Assembly: GCA_021822495.1 (NCBI GenBank)
Contig: JAKAQO010000002.1
Location: 1-64,000 of the forward strand
Direction: 5' to 3'
Length of the DNA stretch: 64,000 nt
Origin: a bacterium
GTDB lineage: Bacteria > Elusimicrobiota > Elusimicrobia > UBA1565 > UBA9628
A program made the position numbers and the translations under genes. Position 1 is the stretch's first letter; each line of letters starts with the position of its first letter. A model generated the notes under the pieces. The model was given only the letters and a program-made list of their open reading frames with translations. It searched no databases and had not been told where the DNA came from. Shown here piece after piece: positions 46,625-54,542 of the stretch.

Positions 46625-48205
46625 GTGACCGCAAAAAAAATCTCCGCCCTTTTTCTTTTGCTGGTATTGCCCTCGGTCTTATTTCTGCTAAGAAAAAATC
46701 AAATTTCCATTCCCCTTATCAGCGACGAAGGCGAATACGCCTATGAAGCCCGACTTCTCACTCAAGGAGGTCTGCCCTATCAAGACGCCTATAATCAAAA
46801 GCCGCCTCTCGTTTTTTTTCTCTATCGTCTGGCCTATGGGTTTTCCCAAAACCCTCTTGCGCCCCGAGTTCTTGATTTCATTTTCGCGTGTTTGACGATG
46901 GTCTTTCTTTTTCTTTTGACCCCGGAAACTTGGAGTTTGGCTTCTCGGCTAGCCTCTCCGGCTGTTTTCGCGGTCATAAGTTCCACCCCTTTGGCCGATC
47001 TATTTTCCGCTAATTGCGAAATGTTTTTAGTCCTTTTTAACGCCGCCTCTATTTGGACGCTGGTGAAGTTTTGGAAAAGCCCCCGGCATTTGTTTTGGGC
47101 GTTTCTCTCCGGCCTTTTTTGCGGATTGGCCTTCATGACCAAGCAAACCGTCTTCTGGTTCATCCTAGGGCTCATCCCGTTTTTCATTTGGACCTATCAG
47201 CGCCCGAAAGCTCTCAAGCAAACAGGTCTTTTTGGCGCGGGCGTTCTTTTGCCCCCACTGGCCTTCGTTTTTTATTTTTGGATCAGGGGAGACTTGCGGC
47301 CCTTTATGGCGGAAGCCTTTCTCAATAACGGGCGATATATCGGCATTATCTCGCATCTAGGCATGGGAGCAATTTTCCAACACGTTGTCCTCTGGTGGGG
47401 CGGATGGTATGGAAAAAAGGTTATTCTCCCCGACTGGCCGATTTGGGGGCTTTGTTTTTATGCCTTGAGCGTCCTTCAAATCAATGAAGAAAATCGCTTC
47501 GGGGTTTTGGCAACATTGTGGCTGGGAACCAGTTTCATGGGCGCCATGACCGGGCTTTTTTTATTTCCGCATTATTTTTTTACCGTCTATCCGCCGCTCT
47601 CAATTCTTGCGGCTCAAGGAGTCCAATGCCTCAAGGAAAAATATCAATTGTCTTCGCGTTCTCTCGGATTCTTAATCCTTACGGCGTGTCTCTACCCTAT
47701 TTTTATTCAAAGCCGCGCTTATTTCGAGGAATCTCCTCTTGAGCTTTCCAAAACTCTTCTTTATCCAAATCCGCTCTTTGAATCAAAACTCATCGCCCAA
47801 GAAATTCAAGAACAAACCAGCCCCGAGGAAAAAATTTATGTATTCGGATCTGAGCCCGAGATTTATATTTATAGCGAAAGAAAGGCCGCGACGCCCTACA
47901 TCACCTCTTATCCCTTGACCTTATTTCCCAAGGATAAGGCCCAAATATCCGAGGAACTCTCTCGACTTCAGAACGCGCCTCCTAGCTCAATTGTCTATTG
48001 CGACATCGCAGGCTCTCAAGTCATCGGCTCTAATTTAGGAATCTATTTTCGGGACGAAATCCAAAATTTTCTTAAAACGCGCTATTCTCTTGTTGGAAAA
48101 GTTCCCGTTTTACCCAATGACGCCCCGCCTCAATTTATTTCAGAAACGAATTTCCCCTTATTTGACGACAGCAACACGCTCTATCTTTTCCGTTTAAAGG
48201 AATAA
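46625..48205 (+). CDS. PMT/ArnT-family membrane glycosyltransferase
   Basis: 526 residues starting at GTG. The first extracytoplasmic loop ISDEGEYAYEARLLTQGGLPYQDAYNQKPPLVFFLYRL is the classic GT-C signature with the catalytic Asp/Glu and KPPL. About 10-11 membrane helices and a short C-terminal domain follow. It transfers a sugar from polyprenyl phosphate on the periplasmic side. Its stop codon abuts REP copy C, which can fold as a terminator. Confidence 0.85.
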   Translation: MTAKKISALFLLLVLPSVLFLLRKNQISIPLISDEGEYAYEARLLTQGGLPYQDAYNQKPPLVFFLYRLAYGFSQNPLAPRVLDFIFACLTMVFLFLLTPETWSLASRLASPAVFAVISSTPLADLFSANCEMFLVLFNAASIWTLVKFWKSPRHLFWAFLSGLFCGLAFMTKQTVFWFILGLIPFFIWTYQRPKALKQTGLFGAGVLLPPLAFVFYFWIRGDLRPFMAEAFLNNGRYIGIISHLGMGAIFQHVVLWWGGWYGKKVILPDWPIWGLCFYALSVLQINEENRFGVLATLWLGTSFMGAMTGLFLFPHYFFTVYPPLSILAAQGVQCLKEKYQLSSRSLGFLILTACLYPIFIQSRAYFEESPLELSKTLLYPNPLFESKLIAQEIQEQTSPEEKIYVFGSEPEIYIYSERKAATPYITSYPLTLFPKDKAQISEELSRLQNAPPSSIVYCDIAGSQVIGSNLGIYFRDEIQNFLKTRYSLVGKVPVLPNDAPPQFISETNFPLFDDSNTLYLFRLKE

Positions 48206-48206
48206 A

Positions 48207-48298
48207 AAAGGGACAGTCCCCTTTTCCTCATAATCTTAAGGTCGGGACAGCGCCATCCTTAAGAATTATGAAGAAACGGCACAGTCCCCTTTTTAGGA
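48207..48298 (+). repeat. Dispersed REP-like repeat, copy C
   Basis: About 90 bases, the most complete copy. Ends carry AAAGGGGAC-type motifs in inverted orientation (GGGACAGTCCCC at the left, GGCACAGTCCCC at the right). The centre has an inverted pair CTCATAATCTTAAGG / CCTTAAGAATTATGAAG, so it forms a long hairpin. It lies between convergent genes, ends inside the stop of the next gene, and could act as a bidirectional terminator. Confidence 0.75.
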
Positions 48299-48979
48299 AC
48301 ACGAATCCGTGCCTTCCTTGCAACCGTAACGGGACTGATAAAAGCACTCCTGTTGAAGCTCTTGGTTTTTTTGAACCTTGGCCTCGCATTCTCCCTGAAG
48401 CCGGACTGATTTCTGATAAGAAGCGTCTTTTTGGAGACAATGCCTTAAACAATCTTTTTGACAGGATTTCCCCGAAAAACTAAAAAGCCTCTTCTTTTCA
48501 CACCGACTTCGACATTTTGGTTTACACAAGAGTTCTAATTCTTCTTCAGCGCTCGCGGCATAGACAGCCTCGCAGTGAGTAACACCGTTTCTCACGCAAA
48601 TTTTCGAATTCCACTCGACGCATTGATCAAGAGAGCAGGAAGGGTTTGCCCCCGAGTCTTGAACAGATATTTGATTGGGCGAGGAAGAATTTCCCGCGCC
48701 CACGACATATTCTCCGGTTGGACCTCCATGAAAAGCCGAACGAACCGTCGGCGCGCGTACTGAGGGTTGAGAAACCTCAAAAGCTCCGCCGGGGACGGAT
48801 TTAACGGCGTCATTATGGGTAAAATTATTTTTCAGTCTCGCGAAATCAACCTGGGTATTGTCGGTCGGGTACCCCGAGCTCCCTCCATCAAGAGTTGGAA
48901 ACTGCTGAGCCCTGAGTGGAAAAACGAAAACCGCGCTTGTAAGAGTTAAAAACGCCACGCCTAGGCAAAACCCACGCAT
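48293..48979 (-). CDS. Cysteine-rich secreted hypothetical protein
   Basis: 228 residues from the ATG at 48979. Signal peptide ends near LRAQ. The N-terminal 110 residues are Ser/Gly/Asn-rich. The C-terminal half holds about 14 Cys (CSLDQCVEW, CVRNGVTHCEA, CKPKCRSRCEKK, CQKDCLRHCLQ...), probably a disulphide-rich domain. No family recognised. The stop codon is within the REP repeat, so the last residues may have been altered by its insertion. Confidence 0.58.
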   Translation of the reverse strand: MRGFCLGVAFLTLTSAVFVFPLRAQQFPTLDGGSSGYPTDNTQVDFARLKNNFTHNDAVKSVPGGAFEVSQPSVRAPTVRSAFHGGPTGEYVVGAGNSSSPNQISVQDSGANPSCSLDQCVEWNSKICVRNGVTHCEAVYAASAEEELELLCKPKCRSRCEKKRLFSFSGKSCQKDCLRHCLQKDASYQKSVRLQGECEAKVQKNQELQQECFYQSRYGCKEGTDSCS

Positions 48980-49149
48980 AAAACCATTATGCGCCGAATT
49001 TAGGGGTTTGTCAATTGGAAAACTAATTACTGTCATTTAAAATTGAAAAGTGAACTCTTTGGGAAGCCGTTTTTTATTCTGATTTCCTAAAAAGAAATAT
49101 CATCGTCGGCGTGTGGAGCGAGTGGGCAACCTGAAAGGTTGTCCAAGCG

Positions 49150-49248
49150 GCAGTGGAAGAGGGCATCCCTTATCAGACCCTGATGGGTAGCATCTTCCAC
49201 CGATACGCCTCTCACCGTTTGATGGACCGAAACTCTTATCTTAGGTAA
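49150..49248 (+). pseudogene. Fragment of a CopG/BrnA-type antitoxin
   Basis: Frame 1 encodes AVEEGIPYQTLMGSIFHRYASHRL then 8 residues and TAA. This is the characteristic C-terminal ribbon-helix-helix end of CopG/BrnA-like antitoxins. Upstream the frame is broken by TGA at about 49132, and no toxin gene adjoins. It is the only coding trace in the 49037-49276 gap. Confidence 0.5.
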
Positions 49249-49276
49249 CGCCGCGCCTCATTTTGTGGAAGGATTC

Positions 49277-50824
49277 TCATCGCAAAACAATCGGAAAAAT
49301 CTTCGCGCGGACAGACCTTGGTAAAAGCTGGGGATTTTGAGAGTGATTTTTTAAATCCGCCTGGGACTCAACCTCGGGAGACAGATAATCGTAGAGAGAG
49401 CCCATACTGATATGTTTAAGATTATTGAGAGCTTTACCGTTAAGGCCGCGCAAAAAATAATAGGTCAAAAGCCCGTGGCCTTGCCGTTTAAGGACCTCGG
49501 CGGTTTGGTTGTCCCGCGCGGCGGTCAAAACGACGATTTTACCGTTTCCAGGAACAAAGCCGGGGTTAATATGGGTCTCAAGCGGGCGAAGGCCGGGACG
49601 GATAATCGAGCGCGGACCCGCTCCGGAGAAACAAGAGTCTAAAATAACAATCACGCGGTGGGCGGGAATTTTTAAAAGATCGCCGTAAAGCCTTTTTAAA
49701 GGATAGGCGGTCTTCGTCAAAAATTCTGGATTCCCGTCAAAGGGCACTAAATAAGCCTCGCCTGTGTCCGGGTTGGGAGCGCCGTGGCCGGAAAAATAAA
49801 AATATACGCGGGAATCTTTTTTGACGTTTTTAGGAAGCCAATCTTCCAAATAGGCCGCTAAATCGCTTTTGGTTGCGGTCTCGTTAAGCAAAAGGCGCAA
49901 ATGTTCATCAGGAACCCCCAAGGCTAAAAAATGCTTTTGAACGGACACGGCGTCCCGCTCAGAAAATTCAGAGGGCATGACGCCTCCGGCATATTTTTCA
50001 ACGCCGACCACAACCGCAAAATCATCGGGCTTAATGGGACTATGATAGGTGGGAGCGTCCACATCGCTTTTAATTTCGGGAGGTTTTTTAGCTTTCTTAG
50101 ACTCTTTAAGGCTTTCAATTTCTTTTGCCAGAACATCCAAGCGATGAGCGATGTTTTTCTGGGTTGAATTTTGCGCTTCTTGCGCGACTCGAGAAGCAAT
50201 GCGGGTTATTTCTTCTTTTGACAAATTCTGGCCCGACAAGCGTTCCACCTCACGCCGAGCGCCCGGCGACGGAGGATGAAGACGATAGTCTTCAATGAGC
50301 GCAGCAACCTGCTGATGCTCCATCTGGTAGGCATAATCCAAAGCCGTGTGGCCGCTGTCGTCCCGCACCCCCACTCTCGCGCCATGTTTCAAAAGAATTC
50401 TCACTAAATCCACTTGTCCATATTTCGCGGCAAGCATCAAAGCCGTATGCCCATATTTGTTTTGCAAATTGACATCCGCCCCATGTCGAATTAAAAACCG
50501 AGCGATGCGCGTTCCCTCTTGAGAAGGGGCAACTGAAACGCTGAGCGGGCGAAACTTTGGAAACCGAAACGTGGGTTCAATGAAGTTTGTATTTCTCCAC
50601 AATTGCGGCATATCCGTGTGCCCACCGGATGCGATCTCCATTAAGGCTGTGTCGCCAGAGGAATTCGTAGCATTGATGGAAGCGCCTTGAGAAACGAGTA
50701 TCCGCGCTTGGGAGAAATCCCCATTTGATACGGCGCTTAAAAAATCGGAATTAAGACCGGCAAAAGCCCAAGACGACGGGAAGAAAGAAATAAAGAATAA
50801 AAGGGAAATAGTCCGAGAGTTCAT
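49277..50824 (-). CDS. Secreted ankyrin-repeat caspase-like (peptidase C14) protein
   Basis: 515 residues. Signal peptide (1-22), three to four ankyrin repeats (about 28-180, e.g. NKYGHTALMLAAKYGQVDLVRILL), a coiled-coil linker (about 200-250), then a caspase/metacaspase domain with catalytic His347 in YFYFSGHG and Cys398 in VILDSCFSG. It is expected to be an active periplasmic or extracellular cysteine protease cutting after Arg/Lys or Asp. The start overlaps radical SAM C by 4 bases (ATGA), placing it at the end of the RiPP-like operon. Confidence 0.85.
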   Translation of the reverse strand: MNSRTISLLFFISFFPSSWAFAGLNSDFLSAVSNGDFSQARILVSQGASINATNSSGDTALMEIASGGHTDMPQLWRNTNFIEPTFRFPKFRPLSVSVAPSQEGTRIARFLIRHGADVNLQNKYGHTALMLAAKYGQVDLVRILLKHGARVGVRDDSGHTALDYAYQMEHQQVAALIEDYRLHPPSPGARREVERLSGQNLSKEEITRIASRVAQEAQNSTQKNIAHRLDVLAKEIESLKESKKAKKPPEIKSDVDAPTYHSPIKPDDFAVVVGVEKYAGGVMPSEFSERDAVSVQKHFLALGVPDEHLRLLLNETATKSDLAAYLEDWLPKNVKKDSRVYFYFSGHGAPNPDTGEAYLVPFDGNPEFLTKTAYPLKRLYGDLLKIPAHRVIVILDSCFSGAGPRSIIRPGLRPLETHINPGFVPGNGKIVVLTAARDNQTAEVLKRQGHGLLTYYFLRGLNGKALNNLKHISMGSLYDYLSPEVESQADLKNHSQNPQLLPRSVRAKIFPIVLR

Positions 50825-51816
50825 CGCTGATCAGATTGCTTTAACTCATCCCACGAGTCCCAACACTCATTAGCATGAAGTAACAGGGCGGGGTCTTCCT
50901 GCATCCGTTCGACAAATTTTTTAACAATCGGAGAACTCCAGGCTTGAACGGCTTTTTTCCAAGCGGCATCCAGTTTTTCTTTCTTTAAGTCCGCCGCGTA
51001 AAAAGGAAGGGCGTTGAGAAGTTTGACCTTGCCATCGGGAACGACCAAGACCATGGATTGCGGGTTTTGAAGCCTGACTGCGGCTTCGCGGCGAATGTCC
51101 CAGGGGTAAGCCGAAATTTTGACCGGATTTCCCAAGACGTTGGCCCGCTCTTTAATTTTTTGAAGCGTCTTTTCCCAAAGTTCATCGGGAATAGATAAAC
51201 GCTCCCAAGCCGCAGCGGCTCGCCCCAAACGCATCATGGGACCAGTCACAAAAAGACGCGCTCCCAATTGGGCGGCCAACTCGTAAGCAGAAACAGCGTC
51301 TTCTATATTCAACTTATTCGGCACGAAAACGAACTCCGGTTCAAGACCCGCCTGGGCCAAGGCCTTAAGAGAATCAACGGCTTTTTTCCAGGAACCACTG
51401 GGCCTGACCCGTTCATGAATTTCAGCCCTTGAGCCATCCACGCTAATTTGAATGGAGGAAATTCCCAGATGCTTCAAGCGTTCAATGGCCGCATCATCAA
51501 TAAAAAGCCCGTTGGTCTCGATTTTAATTTGAGCCCCGCCGCGGCTTAAAATCTCAAAAACATCCCAAGAGTGCTCAATTAAAAGCGGTTCTCCGCCTCC
51601 AAAGGCGACATAGGGAATTCCCAGTTCGACGATTTGGCGAGATAAGCTTAAGGCTTCTTCTTTTGAGAGTTCTTTTTTCCAAGCCTTATCCGGACCGGAT
51701 TCCTCGCAACAATGAAGGCAAAAAGAAGTGCAACGGTTGGTCAGTTGCCAAGCAAGAAAGAGGGGAGCGCTATAATCTGCGATCCGCGCCCCCCTTCCCT
51801 CAGAATCTTTTAGCAT
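50821..51816 (-). CDS. Radical SAM protein C of the RiPP-like cluster (PqqE-like)
   Basis: 331 residues from ATG 51816 (a GTG lies two codons up). CxxxCxxC is CTSFCLHC, with GGGEPLLIEHSW and IKIETNG typical of PqqE/MftC-type enzymes. The C-terminal domain follows the SPASM layout (VVPDGKVKLLNALPF...) but lacks the cysteines for auxiliary clusters. The first 9 residues derive from the inserted Fic segment; the original start was GTG at 53435, overlapping the peptide gene. It is paralogous to proteins A and B. Confidence 0.85.
   Translation of the reverse strand: MLKDSEGRGARIADYSAPLFLAWQLTNRCTSFCLHCCEESGPDKAWKKELSKEEALSLSRQIVELGIPYVAFGGGEPLLIEHSWDVFEILSRGGAQIKIETNGLFIDDAAIERLKHLGISSIQISVDGSRAEIHERVRPSGSWKKAVDSLKALAQAGLEPEFVFVPNKLNIEDAVSAYELAAQLGARLFVTGPMMRLGRAAAAWERLSIPDELWEKTLQKIKERANVLGNPVKISAYPWDIRREAAVRLQNPQSMVLVVPDGKVKLLNALPFYAADLKKEKLDAAWKKAVQAWSSPIVKKFVERMQEDPALLLHANECWDSWDELKQSDQR
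51732..51795 (-). repeat. 64-bp direct repeat, copy inside radical SAM C
   Basis: Perfectly identical to 53360-53423. It covers the codons for GARIADYSAPLFLAWQLTNR of radical SAM C. The two copies flank the Fic gene and mark an insertion with duplication. Confidence 0.95.
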
Positions 51817-51838
51817 CGCCACAATTTCAGCTATCTCG

Positions 51839-53341
51839 TTAAAAACGCTTCATCAAACGCGCTAATGCCGCTGTTAACCCATTGTCAAGAAGTTCATCCA
51901 ATTCCTTCTTGCGGTCTACAATAATAGAATCCGCCTTCTCCGCATGCACAAACCGAAATGAATCCTTGTTGCTTTCAATATCGCGCGAGGGAGATTGGAC
52001 ATCCTTTCTCCCAGATGGATCGTCTTCTATGACGGCAAATGTCGTCACGGCCATAACGCCCGAGTCTCGGCCAGCGCCATGTAGAGACGTCACATATTTT
52101 AACTGCAAGCCTTCAACGCGAATACGAAGGCTCGCCCAGGAAGAAAAAAGAGTGAAATCAGCCAAATGGCCCGCAACGCGAGAGGAGTTTATAATATCGT
52201 TTTTATACCAGTGCGCATTTGAATCGCCGGGACCAGCGCAATCAAAGACAATTTTTACATCAGAAATACCTTTTTCCTTAAAGATGCCGCGTAATTCTTC
52301 ATTTTTCTTTTTAAACCAATGCTGAATTTCTGCCTGAACCGCTTTAGCTCTACTATTAAGGGCTTTTTGCCTCTGCGTTTCTTGCCTGCGCCGCAAAGCC
52401 GAAAGCTGATCCGCAAGAGTGTGCGCGACATCGGCGGATAGTCCGCCAACAAGAAGCTCTTGCGGCCGCTCCAACTCGCCAGCGAGGGCATTGCTTTCTA
52501 AACGCGTAAAAAGAGCGACCAAGGGATTTAAGTCCCCGTCATTAGCCACATCCAATGCTTTAAGATAGTCATCTCTATGAAAACGATCCACGACCAAAGG
52601 CGCAAAATGATGTTTATCAAGAACCAAAAGAGTGAGAGCGCGCGCAACCCTCCCATTTCCATCAGCGAACGGATGAACGCAAACAAAGCCATGATGAAAC
52701 CAAGCGGCCTTCACAATTGGGTGAATTTCTTGTTTAGAATCAATTTCTTCAAACAAACGGACAAGCTCATCCATTTCTGAAGCGACATGCTCCGGAGGAG
52801 TGTACTCTAAAATCGTACCGTCTTGCCTTTCCACATGATTGGGTTGAATCTTCCACCCGCCATGGTCGAGAGGGACCTCCATTTTTCGGCCATTCACGTC
52901 GTAAACGATATGCGTCAACTGGGTACGGGTAAGCGCGCTATGCAGTTCTTTAATGAATGCCGTGTTAAGATTTCTCTCCGCGCGGACAAATTCAAGCACC
53001 ATCTGCAGACTATCTCTTTGGGCTTTAAGCGTCTCCAAAACATCTTCATTAATCCGCCCACCTTCCCGTTCAACGACATCTCGGCTAAAGCCTTCGGCGA
53101 CAAGAGTCAACGTTAATCCCCAATCAATATCATACAAGCGTTCAATAATACCCGTTTCTATTGATAATTTGCGCAGGCTTCTTTGACGAACCAAAGTCCG
53201 CTCTTTTTCCGACATGGATTTTAAATATTCGGCCCATTCCTCGCGCAGGGAATCAAGGGCCGCCAAGCTCCCATTGGTGGATATTTTTCTCATGTCCAAA
53301 GGAGCAATACGGCGCCATGGAATTTTTTTTTCGTTAGACAT
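51839..53341 (-). CDS. Fic-domain protein (AMPylase-like)
   Basis: 500 residues. The active-site motif HPFADGNGRVAR (His223) is complete, so it can transfer AMP or a related group to target hydroxyls. An upstream SIETGIIE stretch (60-67) lies where the inhibitory helix of class II Fic proteins sits, though the usual Gly/Asn after Glu is Arg. The C-terminal 170 residues are an added helical/beta domain. It interrupts the RiPP-like operon between two 64-bp direct repeats, so it is a later acquisition. No antitoxin gene adjoins. Confidence 0.9.
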   Translation of the reverse strand: MSNEKKIPWRRIAPLDMRKISTNGSLAALDSLREEWAEYLKSMSEKERTLVRQRSLRKLSIETGIIERLYDIDWGLTLTLVAEGFSRDVVEREGGRINEDVLETLKAQRDSLQMVLEFVRAERNLNTAFIKELHSALTRTQLTHIVYDVNGRKMEVPLDHGGWKIQPNHVERQDGTILEYTPPEHVASEMDELVRLFEEIDSKQEIHPIVKAAWFHHGFVCVHPFADGNGRVARALTLLVLDKHHFAPLVVDRFHRDDYLKALDVANDGDLNPLVALFTRLESNALAGELERPQELLVGGLSADVAHTLADQLSALRRRQETQRQKALNSRAKAVQAEIQHWFKKKNEELRGIFKEKGISDVKIVFDCAGPGDSNAHWYKNDIINSSRVAGHLADFTLFSSWASLRIRVEGLQLKYVTSLHGAGRDSGVMAVTTFAVIEDDPSGRKDVQSPSRDIESNKDSFRFVHAEKADSIIVDRKKELDELLDNGLTAALARLMKRF

Positions 53342-53435
53342 AATATTTAGTCAACTGAAAACGGTTGGTCAGTTGCCAAGCAAGAAAGAGGGGAGCGCTA
53401 TAATCTGCGATCCGCGCCCCCCTCTCGTGAGTCAC
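53334..53435 (-). pseudogene. 5' stub of the original radical SAM C gene
   Basis: GTG at 53435 overlaps the peptide stop as GTGA, the same coupling used elsewhere in this operon. It reads VTHERGARIADYSAPLFLAW... for 26 codons identical in part to radical SAM C, then diverges at the insertion edge into QLTKYYV and TAA. It shows where the intact gene began before the Fic insertion. Confidence 0.75.
53360..53423 (-). repeat. 64-bp direct repeat, copy beside the peptide gene
   Basis: Identical to 51732-51795. It is the operon-side copy, located in the stub of radical SAM C 9 bases after the peptide stop codon. Confidence 0.95.
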
Positions 53436-53554
53436 GTGAACCGAATGTAGGGCTGCGCCATCACCCGCTCGGAAACCTCTTCCATTTTGGGAGTTTCCCA
53501 GACGAGCTTTTTCGAGGCTTTCGCCCCCTCGCTCACGTTTTTTTGGTCGTTCAT
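53432..53554 (-). CDS. Candidate RiPP precursor peptide, PqqA-like (40 aa)
   Basis: ATG at 53554, TGA at 53432-53434, with AAGGAGACAGA directly upstream, a near-ideal ribosome binding site 19 bases after radical SAM B. A Lys-rich N-terminus leads into W19-x2-P22, then E25 E26, M32, P35, Y36 and a C-terminal IRFT. Measured from Trp, Pro is at +3, Glu at +7 and Tyr at +17, the spacing of PqqA. The PqqA glutamate at +13 that is cross-linked to Tyr is Met32 here, so the product is not PQQ. The GTGA junction with the radical SAM C stub supports real translation. Confidence 0.8.
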   Translation of the reverse strand: MNDQKNVSEGAKASKKLVWETPKMEEVSERVMAQPYIRFT

Positions 53555-53573
53555 TCTGTCTCCTTCGTGCCGA

Positions 53574-54542
53574 CTAGACCATAGCCGGCAAATCAGATTC
53601 TTCCAAAGGCTTCAAGTGATTCGCTGTCGCTAAAACCGAAGAATCTTTGAGAATCTCATCAAAGCCTGAAGATATCTTAGGATTTTGATAAGCCTTTTGA
53701 CACTTCTCCCAAGACTCAATCAAATTTTCTTTTCTCAAATCAGCGCAGATATAAGGCAAAAAACCTGAAACGCGCACGCGCCCATCCGGCAAAATTAAAA
53801 GAGTCGCGGGCATAGCCCCCTTTTTCATTTTTAAATCTTCTTCGATAGAAAACGGCCTAAATGAGAGTTCCATCTGTCCGGCCAATTCTTTCTCCTTTCT
53901 CTCAAGCAGATTATAAAATTTTTTGTATTCGGCGCGCGAAAGTTCAAGTCTGTCCCACAGTTTTGCCGCGGTCCCAATTCTCATGAGGCTCCCGCTGTTA
54001 AAACGAAAAGCCCCGAGACTGGCGGCCAAATCAATGACGGCCTCGGCCTCGGCGATGTTAATTTGAGTGGGAGCAAAGGTAATTTCAAGCGGGAGATTGT
54101 ATTTTCGCGCCGCGCGACAGGCGGAAATAGTTTTTTCCAGAACCCCTCCTGGGCGCATTTTAGAATAAACGGCCTGGGTGGCCCCGTCTATTGAAATTTG
54201 AAGAGAGCGAATCGGCAAGAAAGAGAGTCTCTCCGCTTCTTTTTCCCCAAAAATTTGCCCATTGGTCTCGATTTTAAGATAGACCGCGCCGCCGCGCCCC
54301 AAAGCCTCCGCGACTTCAAAGAAATGCGGGACAGTCAAGGGTTCTCCCCCCGCTAACAAGACATAGGGAACCTGAGCTTGAATTATTTGATCGGCAACGG
54401 ACAAAGATTCCTCGCGGTTTAATTCATTGGGAAAAGGCTTATGGGGCGCGGAATCGGTGCAACAATGGAGACACGCCAGATTGCAATCCCGGGTCATTTG
54501 CCAGGCGATAAAACTCGGGGCCGATAGTTCGGAAATTTTCAC
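53574..54542 (-). CDS. Radical SAM protein B of the RiPP-like cluster (PqqE-like)
   Basis: 322 residues from GTG 54542, whose GTGA overlaps the UbiA stop. An ATG at 54593 would overlap UbiA by 55 bases. Cluster motif CNLACLHC (Cys20, 24, 27), AGGEPLTVPHFFE, LKIETNG. The C-terminal SPASM-like region (LILPDGRVRVSGFLPYICADLRKENLIESW) keeps the fold pattern with only scattered Cys. The peptide gene lies 19 bases downstream. Likely role: carbon-centred modification of that peptide. Confidence 0.87.
   Translation of the reverse strand: MKISELSAPSFIAWQMTRDCNLACLHCCTDSAPHKPFPNELNREESLSVADQIIQAQVPYVLLAGGEPLTVPHFFEVAEALGRGGAVYLKIETNGQIFGEKEAERLSFLPIRSLQISIDGATQAVYSKMRPGGVLEKTISACRAARKYNLPLEITFAPTQINIAEAEAVIDLAASLGAFRFNSGSLMRIGTAAKLWDRLELSRAEYKKFYNLLERKEKELAGQMELSFRPFSIEEDLKMKKGAMPATLLILPDGRVRVSGFLPYICADLRKENLIESWEKCQKAYQNPKISSGFDEILKDSSVLATANHLKPLEESDLPAMV

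Noticed and set aside
53360-53423. Reading the 64-bp repeats as transposon target-site duplications
   Set aside because: Known target duplications are usually 2-14 bases, and no transposase or terminal inverted repeat lies between the copies; recombination-based duplication is more likely.
53432-53554. Calling the peptide a true PqqA and the cluster PQQ biosynthesis
   Set aside because: The cross-linked Glu of PqqA is Met here, pqqB and pqqC are absent, and the radical SAM C-termini lack SPASM cysteines; only the Trp-Pro...Tyr spacing is shared.
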